NCBI GenBank assembly: GCA_019925105.1 | Contig: JAHGAU010000019.1 | Span: forward strand, 930,001-994,000 | Direction: 5' to 3' | Length of the DNA stretch: 64,000 nt | Source of the DNA: Niebla homalea | Lineage: Eukaryota > Ascomycota > Lecanoromycetes > Lecanorales > Ramalinaceae | In this document: positions 51,778-61,300 of the stretch, piece by piece | How the letters are laid out: each line of letters begins with the position of its first letter | Position numbering within the stretch: the stretch's first letter is position 1 | Position numbers and translations under genes: made by a program | The notes under the pieces: generated by a model | What the model was told of the DNA's origin: nothing | Database searches by the model: none | What the model saw: the letters and a program-made list of their open reading frames with translations, nothing else

Positions 51778-51784
51778 AGCTTAT

Positions 51785-51864
51785 GTGTTGCCACCGCAAC
51801 ACTCATGGTCCATCCACCAGGTGCACCACCCAGTAGCCCTTATGAGCCAGCATGCTCATAACAC
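51785..51864 (+). repeat. 80-bp direct repeat, copy 1
   Basis: It starts GTGTTGCCACC and ends CCCTTATGAGCCAGCATGCTCATAACAC, which includes a hairpin with perfect 8-bp arms (TTATGAGC/GCTCATAA). Copy 2 lies at 52,408-52,487, with the same length and strongest match at both ends. Confidence 0.75.
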
Positions 51865-52407
51865 ATCGCAATCAAACTCTCAAATTTTAGACAAACCCGA
51901 GTGGTGGTTGGTGAGGCCCTCAACAAAAGGGTGGTTTGTATAGCGTTTTGCGATTGCGACGTGGTAGGGCTGAGCCGGTTTGTTAACACCCTCACCATCA
52001 CCCACGTGCACCCTGATTGGCTGGGAAGGAGTAAATAGTGGCTTCCGGTCTTTCGGGACTTTGCGGTATTCATTGGTGTCCTAGCCTGCTCCCATAAGTG
52101 GATTCTACTCCCTACAGTAGTTAGATGCATCATCCATCCTACCACTGAAGTAACGTGTACCTTGTTGATCCTTGTTTTCTATCAGCGTGGGTACGCGCAA
52201 GAAATAATGCCAAGGACTCTCAAGCAACTTGCTTACGCTAAAAAGCGGGGGTCAGTCAGGGTCGAGCTTGGAATATGATCAACAAGGGTATGTATTGAAC
52301 AAAAGAATGACTATGAAAAGTAAAAGTACAACTGTTGACCAAAAAGGCCTCTTGTCGACTTGCGCCAAGTCACCTTACCGAGGTAGACGACCCAAGTGGC
52401 TCGCTTA

Positions 52408-52487
52408 GTGTTGCCACCATAACCAGCAAGCAAAACCCATGATCCGTCGCACCCAGTTGCCCTTATGAGCCAACACGCTCATAACAC
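52408..52487 (+). repeat. 80-bp direct repeat, copy 2
   Basis: Same GTGTTGCCACC start and CTCATAACAC end as copy 1. The hairpin arms TTATGAGC/GCTCATAA are kept although the 6-base loop differs (CAACAC versus CAGCAT). Confidence 0.75.
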
Positions 52488-52532
52488 TATTAATGCTTCG
52501 AAACCCCTTCTGCACACTTCTGCCCCACATCT

Positions 52533-54154
52533 TCAACACCTATGACGCTTACACCTGTCCCTTGCTACCAGCGCTCCCCATCTTCTTGCATTATTCGGCT
52601 TGAGTAAAAGCTCACAACGCCGGCCTCGTGGCAAAGCGTTCTGGGTGCCCAATTGAGCCATGGTCCGACTCGTTGTCCCTGCTCGAGGATCTATGCACAC
52701 CTCGAAGTGCATCACGATACCTGCAACGAAGTGCTTGATGCCAGCTTGTGCAAATGGCTTGCCCAGACACATACGTGCGCCGTATCCGAAAGGTATATAG
52801 CATGACTGCATTACACGAAGGACTTCCCCCTTAGCGTGCAGCCAGCGTTCAGGCTTGTAGGCTTGTGGCTCTGGGAAGACTTCTGGTCTGTGATGTATAG
52901 CGAGTGTTGATGTTGAGACGACAGTCTGCATTCAAGACTCAATGATCAGCGTACATGATCGTGTCAGGGAAGACTTACATTAGCAGGAAGCACGATGCCA
53001 TTGTACGCTCTGGTTGCAGGCACGACTCTCTCTGCTTTGCCGCTCGATAGCGGGTGAAGCCGACTTGATTCAGTGATGCAGGCATCTAAGATCGGCGCAG
53101 ACTGAAGAAAACTGAATTCAGGAAGACCATCTTCTTGGAGTGGCAGGGCAGAGAGCTCCTTACGGATCCGACTTTGCCATTCTGGACAATTGGACAGATC
53201 CCAGAGGACATAAGTGAGTGCCAAGGCCACTGTTGATTGCGCAGCATGGATGTTATCCAGCAGTTCCGCTGCGATCCACGACTTGGGCAATGGCTCGCCA
53301 TCGGGCGTCTTGGCTGTGCTGAGCACATGGAGCAGCGAATCGACAGCCAAATCTGCAGGTTTGTGCCAGGCGGCGTCAATTCTTCTCATATTCCAGTCGG
53401 CCAGCTTATCTTCGGCGGCCAAGAAGTCTGGCTGATCGCTGCAGTACGAGACCATGGCTTTGATGGCCTTATGCGCTACAGGGAAGTTGTACAAGAGGTT
53501 GTTCCAGAGCTCGGCTGTCATCCATCCTGCGAGTATGGTGCGCTCGAAGCACGGTTCGTGCTCAATCGTTCGTGCACAGAGATCAGGGCCATACAACAGT
53601 CTCGTGATGTTGTCGAAAGAGAAGAAGTTACAGACGAGTAGTAAGTCCAGTGTTGCATGGCCGTTTTCGGTGCGTCTCGCCAACTGATTCAGCGTCTTCT
53701 TGACATTGTCCCGAACAGGTTGCAGCATGGCAGACTTGAAGACAGACGTAGGTCTGTAGAAGACGATGGTGCGCTTCAGGACCTCTTGGTGCTCCTTCAC
53801 ACCAAGAGTACAAAAGACAGATCGATGGCGATACGCCAGAAAGTTGTTGAAATACCTACTCTTTGGATGTCCGCAGGAGGCGCCGTATATCTCCCTTGTT
53901 GAGACAGCGTCCGAGAAGGAGACTTCACCCGGCGCAATCAGAACAACGTCGCCATAGCGTCGATGCCACTCGTGGATCTTCTCGACCCTGCGAAGCCACA
54001 TGTCATGCCAGAGTGTCCAATATCGAGTAATCTTGCACACTCGAGGTCCAGGGATGTGTCTGTATGGCGAGAGGTATAGCGCATAGATAACTCTGCCCAG
54101 AACGAGGGCGGAGAGAAAGACAAACGTCCAGACTGAAGTATCGGCTAGAGACAT
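52533..54154 (-). CDS. Cytochrome P450 monooxygenase (522 aa, two exons)
   Basis: CDS is complement(join(52533..52925,52979..54154)): 392 + 130 residues. A 53-base intron (52,926-52,978) starts GTAAGT, ends GCAG, and removing it joins ..GIVLPAN to TVVSTSTLAIHHRPE in frame. The protein has an N-terminal membrane anchor (about residues 8-28), a proline hinge (IPGP, 34-37), the K-helix ESSR (362-365), PERW (417-420) and the haem loop FGYGARMC with ligand Cys445. It is therefore a microsomal haem-thiolate oxygenase. The I-helix reads A-A-Q-S-T (304-308) where most P450s have (A/G)-G-x-(D/E)-T, so the usual acid is Ser307. Length is normal. It is divergent from the NRPS, and oxidation of the peptide or a precursor is the likely but unproven role. 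Subfamily is unknown. Confidence 0.93.
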
Positions 54155-54207
54155 GTCGGGAGCTTGTCGAGAAGAGAGATTTTGTGCGGTAGAGCTCTGC
54201 GTTGGTC

Positions 54208-54216
54208 ATATTATAC
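54208..54216 (-). promoter_or_regulatory. TATA-like element of the P450 gene
   Basis: On the minus strand the sequence reads GTATAATATG about 55-60 bases before the start codon (54,154). Position and sequence suit a core promoter; no other evidence. Confidence 0.4.
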
Positions 54217-54288
54217 TTTGTCCTGGGTCTTGGGTTATTTGGAGGATGTTAACGATTCACCGCTCTTGTTGAAAGACGCCTACAGAAG

Positions 54289-54301
54289 CATCAGCAATAG
54301 C
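54289..54301 (+). repeat. 13-bp direct repeat, P450-proximal copy
   Basis: CATCAGCAATAGC, identical to 55,265-55,277. It lies about 135 bases upstream of the P450 start. Confidence 0.6.
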
Positions 54302-54302
54302 C

Positions 54303-54321
54303 CCGTGGTCATAGACCACGG
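54303..54321. promoter_or_regulatory. Perfect 8-bp dyad with CCG/CGG ends
   Basis: CCGTGGTC-ATA-GACCACGG, a perfect inverted repeat with a 3-base centre, about 150 bases upstream of the P450 start. Its CCG and CGG ends suit a dimeric Zn2Cys6 regulator. As RNA it would be a hairpin. Confidence 0.55.
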
Positions 54322-55057
54322 CCTGCTCCAGTACAATTCATGAATCGAAAAACATCCCGAGCGCCTTGCAGCTCGCAAGCACCCAATGAGGCTCTTGCTC
54401 ACCCTGTACGTTGTTCTTGTACCTGTGTGCTAACTGCTGCAGTAACCGCGAAAATCCTGTCAACCTCGACCTGATTTTCCAAGCTGTCAAGGCACACCGC
54501 TGTCTCGCGGAAGCATGGAAACGAATGTACAACGCATAGGATCCGTACCTCCGGAGTCGTCAGCTTACAAGGTCAAGGCTAGAAGTGCCAGTGCATTTCA
54601 GCCTGCGCCGAGACCAATCAAAACGGCGGGGGCCAGCCCGCGCGGCGTGCTCGATGGCACTCCTTGCCTCATCATTCCGCAATGCCGATCACGAGATGCT
54701 GCGCATTAGACACCATGCCTGACGCCTTGTTCATAGGGTGATAAAGGCGAGCTTGTCGGCTAAGAGCGTGTGCTTCTCCTCTCATGCGCGAGATGGTGTG
54801 AGGTGGCTTGGGGTCGGTGAGAGCTGGACATGCACATTCGGGTGATAATGCAGCTTGCTGTGCTGGCCTTTTCAATCGCGTTCGGTGGTGTCAGGCATCG
54901 TCGAGCCTGCTCAATGAAGCAGCGGTTTCATCATTCATCATCCTTGTTATCAAGATCCATCACCTACGTGTCAACCGGCTCCGCAGCTCGCGACGACCTG
55001 ATCTCCTGGTAAGAAAAGTAAATACAAACAGGAAAGAGGCTAGTGAGGACAACGGCC

Positions 55058-55073
55058 TCCGTCAATCCACGGA
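55058..55073. promoter_or_regulatory. TCCGT-N6-ACGGA dyad
   Basis: Perfect 5-bp arms around CAATCC, about 275 bases upstream of the NRPS start and about 20 bases from the next dyad. A candidate Zn2Cys6 site. Confidence 0.5.
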
Positions 55074-55093
55074 CAGCGACTTCAAGTAAGGAA

Positions 55094-55105
55094 AGTCCGC
55101 GGACT
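55094..55105. promoter_or_regulatory. Palindrome AGTCCGCGGACT containing TCCGCGGA
   Basis: A perfect 12-bp palindrome about 240 bases upstream of the NRPS start. Its core, TCCGCGGA, is identical to the yeast pleiotropic drug response element bound by the Zn2Cys6 proteins Pdr1/Pdr3. Whether a homologous factor acts here is inference. Confidence 0.55.
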
Positions 55106-55264
55106 CCACAGACTGCTACCTGTAACATCGTTCATCCATCGATCTGGACTCGACCAGGAAATGGCTAGCACTGATCACGGTATCCCACCAGTATCGGCTC
55201 TCATGCAATGTCAGCACAGCTGAGCGCTGGAGCACACCAGGCAGAATCTCCAGCACGATCAAGT

Positions 55265-55277
55265 CATCAGCAATAGC
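55265..55277 (+). repeat. 13-bp direct repeat, NRPS-proximal copy
   Basis: CATCAGCAATAGC, identical to 54,289-54,301, 69 bases before the NRPS start. It is followed by the AT-rich AAATATTATC, a possible core promoter element. Confidence 0.6.
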
Positions 55278-55345
55278 AAATATTATCTTTGACATTCGCT
55301 CAAATTGAAGGGTACGAAGACACAGACGGGAACGCATCGTACATC

Positions 55346-58300
55346 ATGGACAGCGAACCTACAAGCGTCTCGGCGGCCACTGGCAATTTGCCCGCCCAAA
55401 AGGTCCAAAAAGAGCTTCCAGAAGACAGTCAAGACTGCGAGCCCAAGGGATTCATCATGGAGAGCCCGACATCGTTGCAAGAACCGACATCATTGGACTC
55501 AGTCGAGCTTCGCTTGCAAGCCCTTTGGTCTTCTGTCCTTGCACTCGATCTGGACAGCATCAAACCCGATGACAGTTTCTTGCGTCTAGGTGGCGATTCG
55601 ATTGCAGCCATGAAACTTGTCGGCACTGCACGAGAGCAAGGACTTCTTCTCAGTGCCGCTGATGTGTTCAGACAGTCGACGCTACATCGTATGGCAGGCA
55701 TGGTCAGTAAGCTTCCAGAAGGCGACGCCGTTGTTGCCCCTTTCGCCTTACTCCAGGAGCCTTATGACGTGACATCGATTCGGACAGAAGTTGCTACCGC
55801 TTGCGAAGTCGAAGCTGCCGCTATCGAAGATGTGTTCCCTTGCACACCTCTGCAAGAAGGTCTCCTTGCACTGACGGCAAAGCATTCAGGAGATTACGTC
55901 GCTCGATATGCATTTCGATTGCTGCCTACCATCGACGTTCAGCGTCTACGGAGCGCATGGATTCGAGTGGTGGCAACCAATCCGACACTTCGAACACGCA
56001 TCATTGACATCCCGACACGAGGACTGGTCCAAGTTGTCATGAAACATTCAACATTGCAGGCCTGTCAAGCTACAAATATGACCCTTGCTAAGTATCTCGA
56101 CTTGGATGGCTCGGCACTGACTGGTCTGGGATTGCCACTCGTACGATCCGCTGTCTTGCAGGAGTCCGATGCAGATGCAGAGCCGTCAAGGAGCTTCTTT
56201 GTTTGGACAGTCCACCATGCAGTGTACGATGGCTGGTCGAAGACCATTCTCCTCGAACAACTTGCCAAGGTCTATCATTCCGCACAAGACCCGAGCAAGG
56301 GATTGCCTACTGCAGTCCCGCCTCAATTCCAGGCTTTTGTGAAGCATATCAAAGCTGTACCGGAGGATGAATTGATCAGTTTCTGGTTCACTCAATTTGA
56401 AGATCTTGAGGCAGAACCCTTCCCTCTGTTGCCTTGGCCAGGTTATCAGCCGAGGTCTAATGAGGCAAGGACGCACGCTATTGACGGATTACAGTGGCCA
56501 AGCCACGCTGGCGTGACACCGACGGTCGTTCTTCGTGCTGCTTGGGGCATTCTGAGCTCAAAATACACCAACACCAAGGACACTGTATTTGGCGTTACTG
56601 TGAGTGGTAGACAGACAGCCTTTCAGGGCGTAGATCAGCTCACTGGACCAACCATCGCTACAGTACCCTTACGAGTCATTCTGAATCCAGCCATGAACGT
56701 GCAAGACATGCTTCTCCAAATTCAGCAGCAGGCTGTTGGCATGACAGAGTACGAACAAGCTGGGCTTCAGACAATCCGCCGTGTCAGCCCACAGGCTGCA
56801 AGAGCATGCGACTTCAACTCTCTACTTGTGATCCAACCTGGCATAGTCAGAGAAGAGCAGGATGTCCTGGACAGTCTTTTCGTGACTGACAGCCAGTATC
56901 ACGCAGGACCTGACGAGGAGATGGCAGAGTTCCGCACATACGCGCTATCGTTGGAGTGCCAACTGCACGATGACAATGTAGGGATATCCGTCCGATTCGA
57001 CTCTGTCGTGCTAGATGGTGAGCAAGTGGTCCTGCTCATGCAACAGCTAGAGCATATCGTGCGTCAGCTGTGTGATGCTCGTCTTGCCCAAACAAAGCTC
57101 GCAGACCTAGACTTGGCATCGCAACAGGACCTTGAACAGATCTGGCGCTGGAACTCGAGTGTGCCACTTGATGTTGAGAGCGCCGTCGTACACGATTTGA
57201 TCGCCGAAACAACGAAACATCAACCAGGAGCTCAGGCAATATGCGCATGGAATGGCGAATGGACCTATCGTGAGCTCGACGAGCTGTCGACCTCCCTGGC
57301 GCACCAGATTATGGGCCAAGGAGTCCAGCCTGGAGTGATCGTGCCTCTGTGCATCGAGAAGTCGAAATGGATGCCTGTAGCCATGGTTGCGGTCATGAAA
57401 GCTGGCGGTGCATCCATCGCTCTTGACTATGCGCAACCGGAGCAGAGGCTCCTCAGCATTATGCGGCAAGTAAGTCCAGTCATTATACTAACCTCAGCAG
57501 CCAACGAAAGCCTCGCCCATCGCTTGACTGCTGGCCCGGTGGCTGTAGTCGACGAGCGGCTGACGGGTAGGTTGACTCTGAATGCAGGCCGGACACTACC
57601 GATGGTACAGCCATCCGATATGCTCTATCTTGTCTTCACATCTGGCAGTACTGGCGAGCCTAAGGGTGTTGTTGTCACACATGCAAACATCACCAGCGCG
57701 ATCCTTCACCAGCGAAGATGCCTTGGGTTTAACAGCAAGTCACGCCTCTTCGATTTCGCATCTTACATGTTCGACGTCGTGTGGTGCAACCTGCTCCAGG
57801 GACTTTCAGCTGGAGCTTGCATCTGTATTCCGAGCAACGAAGACCGACGCAATGATGTAGTGGGAGCAGCAATCAGGCTCTCGGTTAACACAGCTATCCT
57901 GACGCCGTCCATCGCTCGTGGCCTTGACATGGAGGCGCTCGAAAACCTGATTCATGTGCTGTTCATTGGAGAGCCACTGTCCATGAGTGTTGTTGATGGT
58001 CTGCCTCCGAACACCATGGTCACAAACTTATACGGGCCTACTGAGTGTACCACATTCAGTACAGCTCAAGTGGTCGATAGAGCTTCGTCAAAGCGCATCA
58101 GCATTGGTACAGGTCTCGGTCTGAACACATGGCTGGTGGACCCTTCCGATGACTCCAAGCTTGTGCCCAGAGGGTGTATTGGAGAGCTCCTGCTTGAAGG
58201 TCCTCTTGTTGCAGCTGGCTATCTTGGTAAAGCTGTAACCACTGCGGCCGTCTTCGTCAACGACTTAGCCTGGCGTCTCGAGAAACCCGCAAGTGCTGGC

Positions 58301-61300
58301 GCTAAAGGTCGTTGCAACCGACTGTACAAGACTGGAGACCTCGCAAGATACAACATCGATGGCAGCTTGGAATTCCTCGGACGGAGGGACTCTCAGGTCA
58401 AGCTGAACGGCCAGCGCGTCGAATTGGGCGACATCGAGCACCACATCAAGGCATGTCTGGAGCACAGTGAAATTATTGACATTGTCGCCGCGGTCGCAAA
58501 GCCGCAATCGAGCCATAAGGAAGTGCTCGTTGCCTTTCTGGAAATCCACAAGGTGTCTTCTTTCGAGGACACGGCATTCGATGCAGCCTTTAGCAAGCTC
58601 ACGAACGTTGTCAATAGCAGACTCAGTGCTCGTGTGCCAGCTTACATGATTCCTTCAGCATACATCCCGCTGGACTGTATCCCGACTACGCCCAGTGGTA
58701 AGACCGATCGGCGCAAACTCAAGACTATGACTCAAAGATTGAGCTTTCAAGAAGTGACTGCGACCAATTCTGATTCATTGCTTTCAGAAAAGAGACAGCC
58801 CTCTACCGATGTCGAAATATGTCTGCAAAGCTTATGGGCAGCTGTGTTGGGTCTGGAAGCCATGGACATCAGTGCGACTGACAGCTTTCTGCGCATTGGC
58901 GGCGACTCCATATCAGCCATGAGGCTTGTCGCTGCTGCTCGTAAACGGGCTCTTGCCTTGTCGGTTGCAGAGGTCTTTCAGCACCCAATCTTGAGCGACA
59001 TGGCACTTGCCGCTCAGATGCTTGAGAGCAATCATATACCAGAGCAGATTGCGCCATTCACGCTAATACTCAAGGCAGGTAGCACTGCTGATCATCTGAG
59101 ACAGCAGATTGCCAGCCTCTTCGATGATGTGGAGGCTTCCCAAGTGGAAGATGCCTTTCCCTGTACACCGTTGCAGGAAGGGTTGCTCGCACTTACGAGC
59201 AGGCGTTTCGGAGATTATGTCGCACAATTCGTCTACATGCTTCAACCAACTGCGGATGTCCAGCAGTTCATGCAAGCTTGGGAGACTGTGGTTAAAGCGA
59301 CACCCATCCTGCGCACTCGCATCATCGACGTACCGGGGCATGGTCTTATACAGACTATCATCAGTCAGCCGGCCAAATGGACCCGCCAGAACGACCCGAT
59401 GACTCTTGACAACTATCGAAGAGCGGATCGCGAGTTCACCACTGGTCTAGGCACCCCCTTGACACGATATGCAGTGTTGCGGGCTCCCGAGGACGGCAGC
59501 CGGAACTTTGTGTGGACCATCCATCATGCTCTTTATGATGGCTGGTCGATCCCTCTGATTCTGGAACGACTCGAAGGCTTTGTGGCTCCTCTCCTCCCCT
59601 CGCCACCCTTTCAGAGCTTTGTCAAGCACATCACTGAGATCGACAAGAGCGCTGCAGCAAAGTACTGGGAGCAGCAGTTCAAAGGCTTAGAAGCTCAGAT
59701 CTTTCCCCAACTACCATCAAGCACTCACCAGCCACTTTCCACGGCATTCACCAAGCGACACCTCCAGGTGCCGCACTGGCCGGACACAGGAATCACGCCA
59801 TCCAGTGTATTGCGAGCAGCATGGTCTCTCTTGGCTTCAAAGTATGCCAATGGCGCCGACGTCATTTTTGGCGTCACCGTAGCTGGACGACAGGCTGCTG
59901 TGACCGATGTTGAGCGGATGATGGGACCAACCATAGCTACTGTTCCTGTGCGGATCACTCTTGACTGGTCGCAGATGACTGTCGAGCAGCTACTGCGGCA
60001 GGTTCAGACACAATCAGCAGGGATGATCGCATACGAGCAGACGGGCCTGCAGCGCATTCGACGCATAAGTCCCGAGGCTGAAAGAGCATGCCAATTCCAG
60101 ACCTTGCTCGTTGTACATGCTGCCGATGAGGACGAACCGCGACAACAATGTACAAGCAGCCGCTGGTTCATCAGCAAGCGAGACGAAGATGGTTCGGACG
60201 ATACGAATGTTACAGTGGCTGATACGCACGCTCTAACGCTTGAATGCGATCTTCAGAGACACGGATTGCGACTGCGAGCCGCACATGACACCAGCGTGAT
60301 CGATGCCGACCGAGTCCAGCGACTAGCAGTACAGCTCGAGCATGTCATTCAGCAGCTGTGTGCATCAAGCAACGCCAGCAAATGTCTGTCAAAACTCGAC
60401 TTGCTGTGTGAGCAAGACGCCCATGATGTATGGAGCCGGAATGCGGTCTTGCCAGAAGCTGACGACTCCTGCTTGCATGACCTTGTCACTGAGACCGCTC
60501 GCAAGCAGCCTCAGGCCATGGCCATCAACGCATGGGATGGTGATTACACATACCAACAGTTCGACGAATTGTCCTCGCTTCTTGCCAGGTATCTGATTAG
60601 TCGATGGGTGGATCGGAATGCAATCGTGCCATTGTACTTCAGGAAGTCCAAATGGGCTCCTGTTGCGATGTTGGCTGTGATGAAGGCAGGTGGTGCGTCG
60701 GTCATGATGGACTCGTGCCAGCCACCAGAACGCATGAAGTGTGTTCTCGATCAGATCAAGCCTGTCGTGTTCATCACGTCAGCAGGCGATGAAAAGCTTG
60801 TGAGCAGCCTCAGCGACACATTAACTATCGTGCTCAACGACAACCTGATGAGACAGATCGCCAGCTCCGTTGTCACTGAGGCGATCTTGCCACGAGTTCA
60901 GCCATCAGATAGGCTGTATCTGATCTTCACTTCTGGCACTACTGGTATACCGAATGGCGCTCAGATCAGCCATTCGAACGTGTGCAGCGCCTTACGCTAC
61001 CAGAGACAGGCTCATGGGTACACCTCCGATGCGCGAGTATACGACTTTGGATCTTACGCTTTCGATTCTGTTTGGGTCAACTTTATGAGCACATTCACCA
61101 TTGGCGCTTGTCTTTGCATTCCTTCGGAACGAGAACGTAGCGACGATCTGTCTGGTTCCATCAAGCGATTCAATCCAACCATCCTCGATATCACGCCGTC
61201 TGCCGCCACAATTTTAGACGATAGCACTATCGCATCCCTGCGCACTTTGATTCTGGGAGGGGAGAGACTGACTTCGGAGTATGCTAAACGATGGTCTAGG

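Larger units (their letters stand above)
1..51779. other. RIP-mutated AT-rich transposon block
   Basis: Base composition is overwhelmingly A+T and every reading frame is full of TAA and TAG. CA and TG are very rare, while C and G survive mainly in CG, CC and GG contexts, as expected of repeat-induced point mutation (C to T, mostly at CpA) in ascomycetes. Aligning copies by eye shows differences that are mostly C/T or G/A. No host gene was found. The block ends abruptly near 51,780, where ordinary composition begins. A few short stretches inside it (15,305-15,481; 31,209-31,381; 33,355-33,527; 37,411-37,863; the 173-bp LTRs; 46,945-47,103; 48,741-48,926) have normal composition and are later insertions or escaped RIP. 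Confidence 0.93.
51778..52532. other. Boundary region, no supported gene
   Basis: Normal-composition DNA between the repeat block and the P450 3' end. It holds two 80-bp direct repeats (51,785-51,864; 52,408-52,487) and an 11-bp inverted repeat, CCTTGTTGATC/GATCAACAAGG (52,160-52,170/52,277-52,287). A 101-codon minus-strand ORF (51,840-52,145) has no recognisable domain and overlaps one of the repeats, so it is not called as a gene. The P450 terminator should lie at the right end. Confidence 0.6.
54155..55345. promoter_or_regulatory. Shared divergent promoter, P450/NRPS
   Basis: 1,191 bp between two divergent start codons, with no supported coding sequence: the small ORFs are unrelated in frame and composition. 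It contains three CCG...CGG inverted motifs (54,303-54,321; 55,058-55,073; 55,094-55,105) and a 13-bp direct repeat near each gene. Such a layout suits co-regulation of a biosynthetic pair by a Zn2Cys6 factor. No adenylation-domain remnant was seen upstream of the NRPS start, and an in-frame TAG at 55,274 closes the frame. Confidence 0.72.

Noticed and set aside
1..51779. Mitochondrial DNA or centromere as the source of the AT richness
   Set aside because: No mitochondrial genes, tRNAs or rRNA were seen. Dinucleotide bias plus dead transposon copies fit RIP. A centromere cannot be excluded without chromatin data, but nothing specifically supports it.
51840..52145. 101-codon minus-strand ORF
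   Set aside because: No recognisable domain, overlaps one 80-bp repeat, and lies in the repeat-bearing boundary region.
53214..53902. Several 60-134-codon + strand ORFs
   Set aside because: Antisense shadows of the P450 exon 1, whose motifs and splice junction are well supported on the minus strand.
57470..57475. GTAAGT as an intron donor in the NRPS (also 62,274)
   Set aside because: The frame continues through conserved A-domain and carrier-domain sequence, with no acceptor that would improve it.
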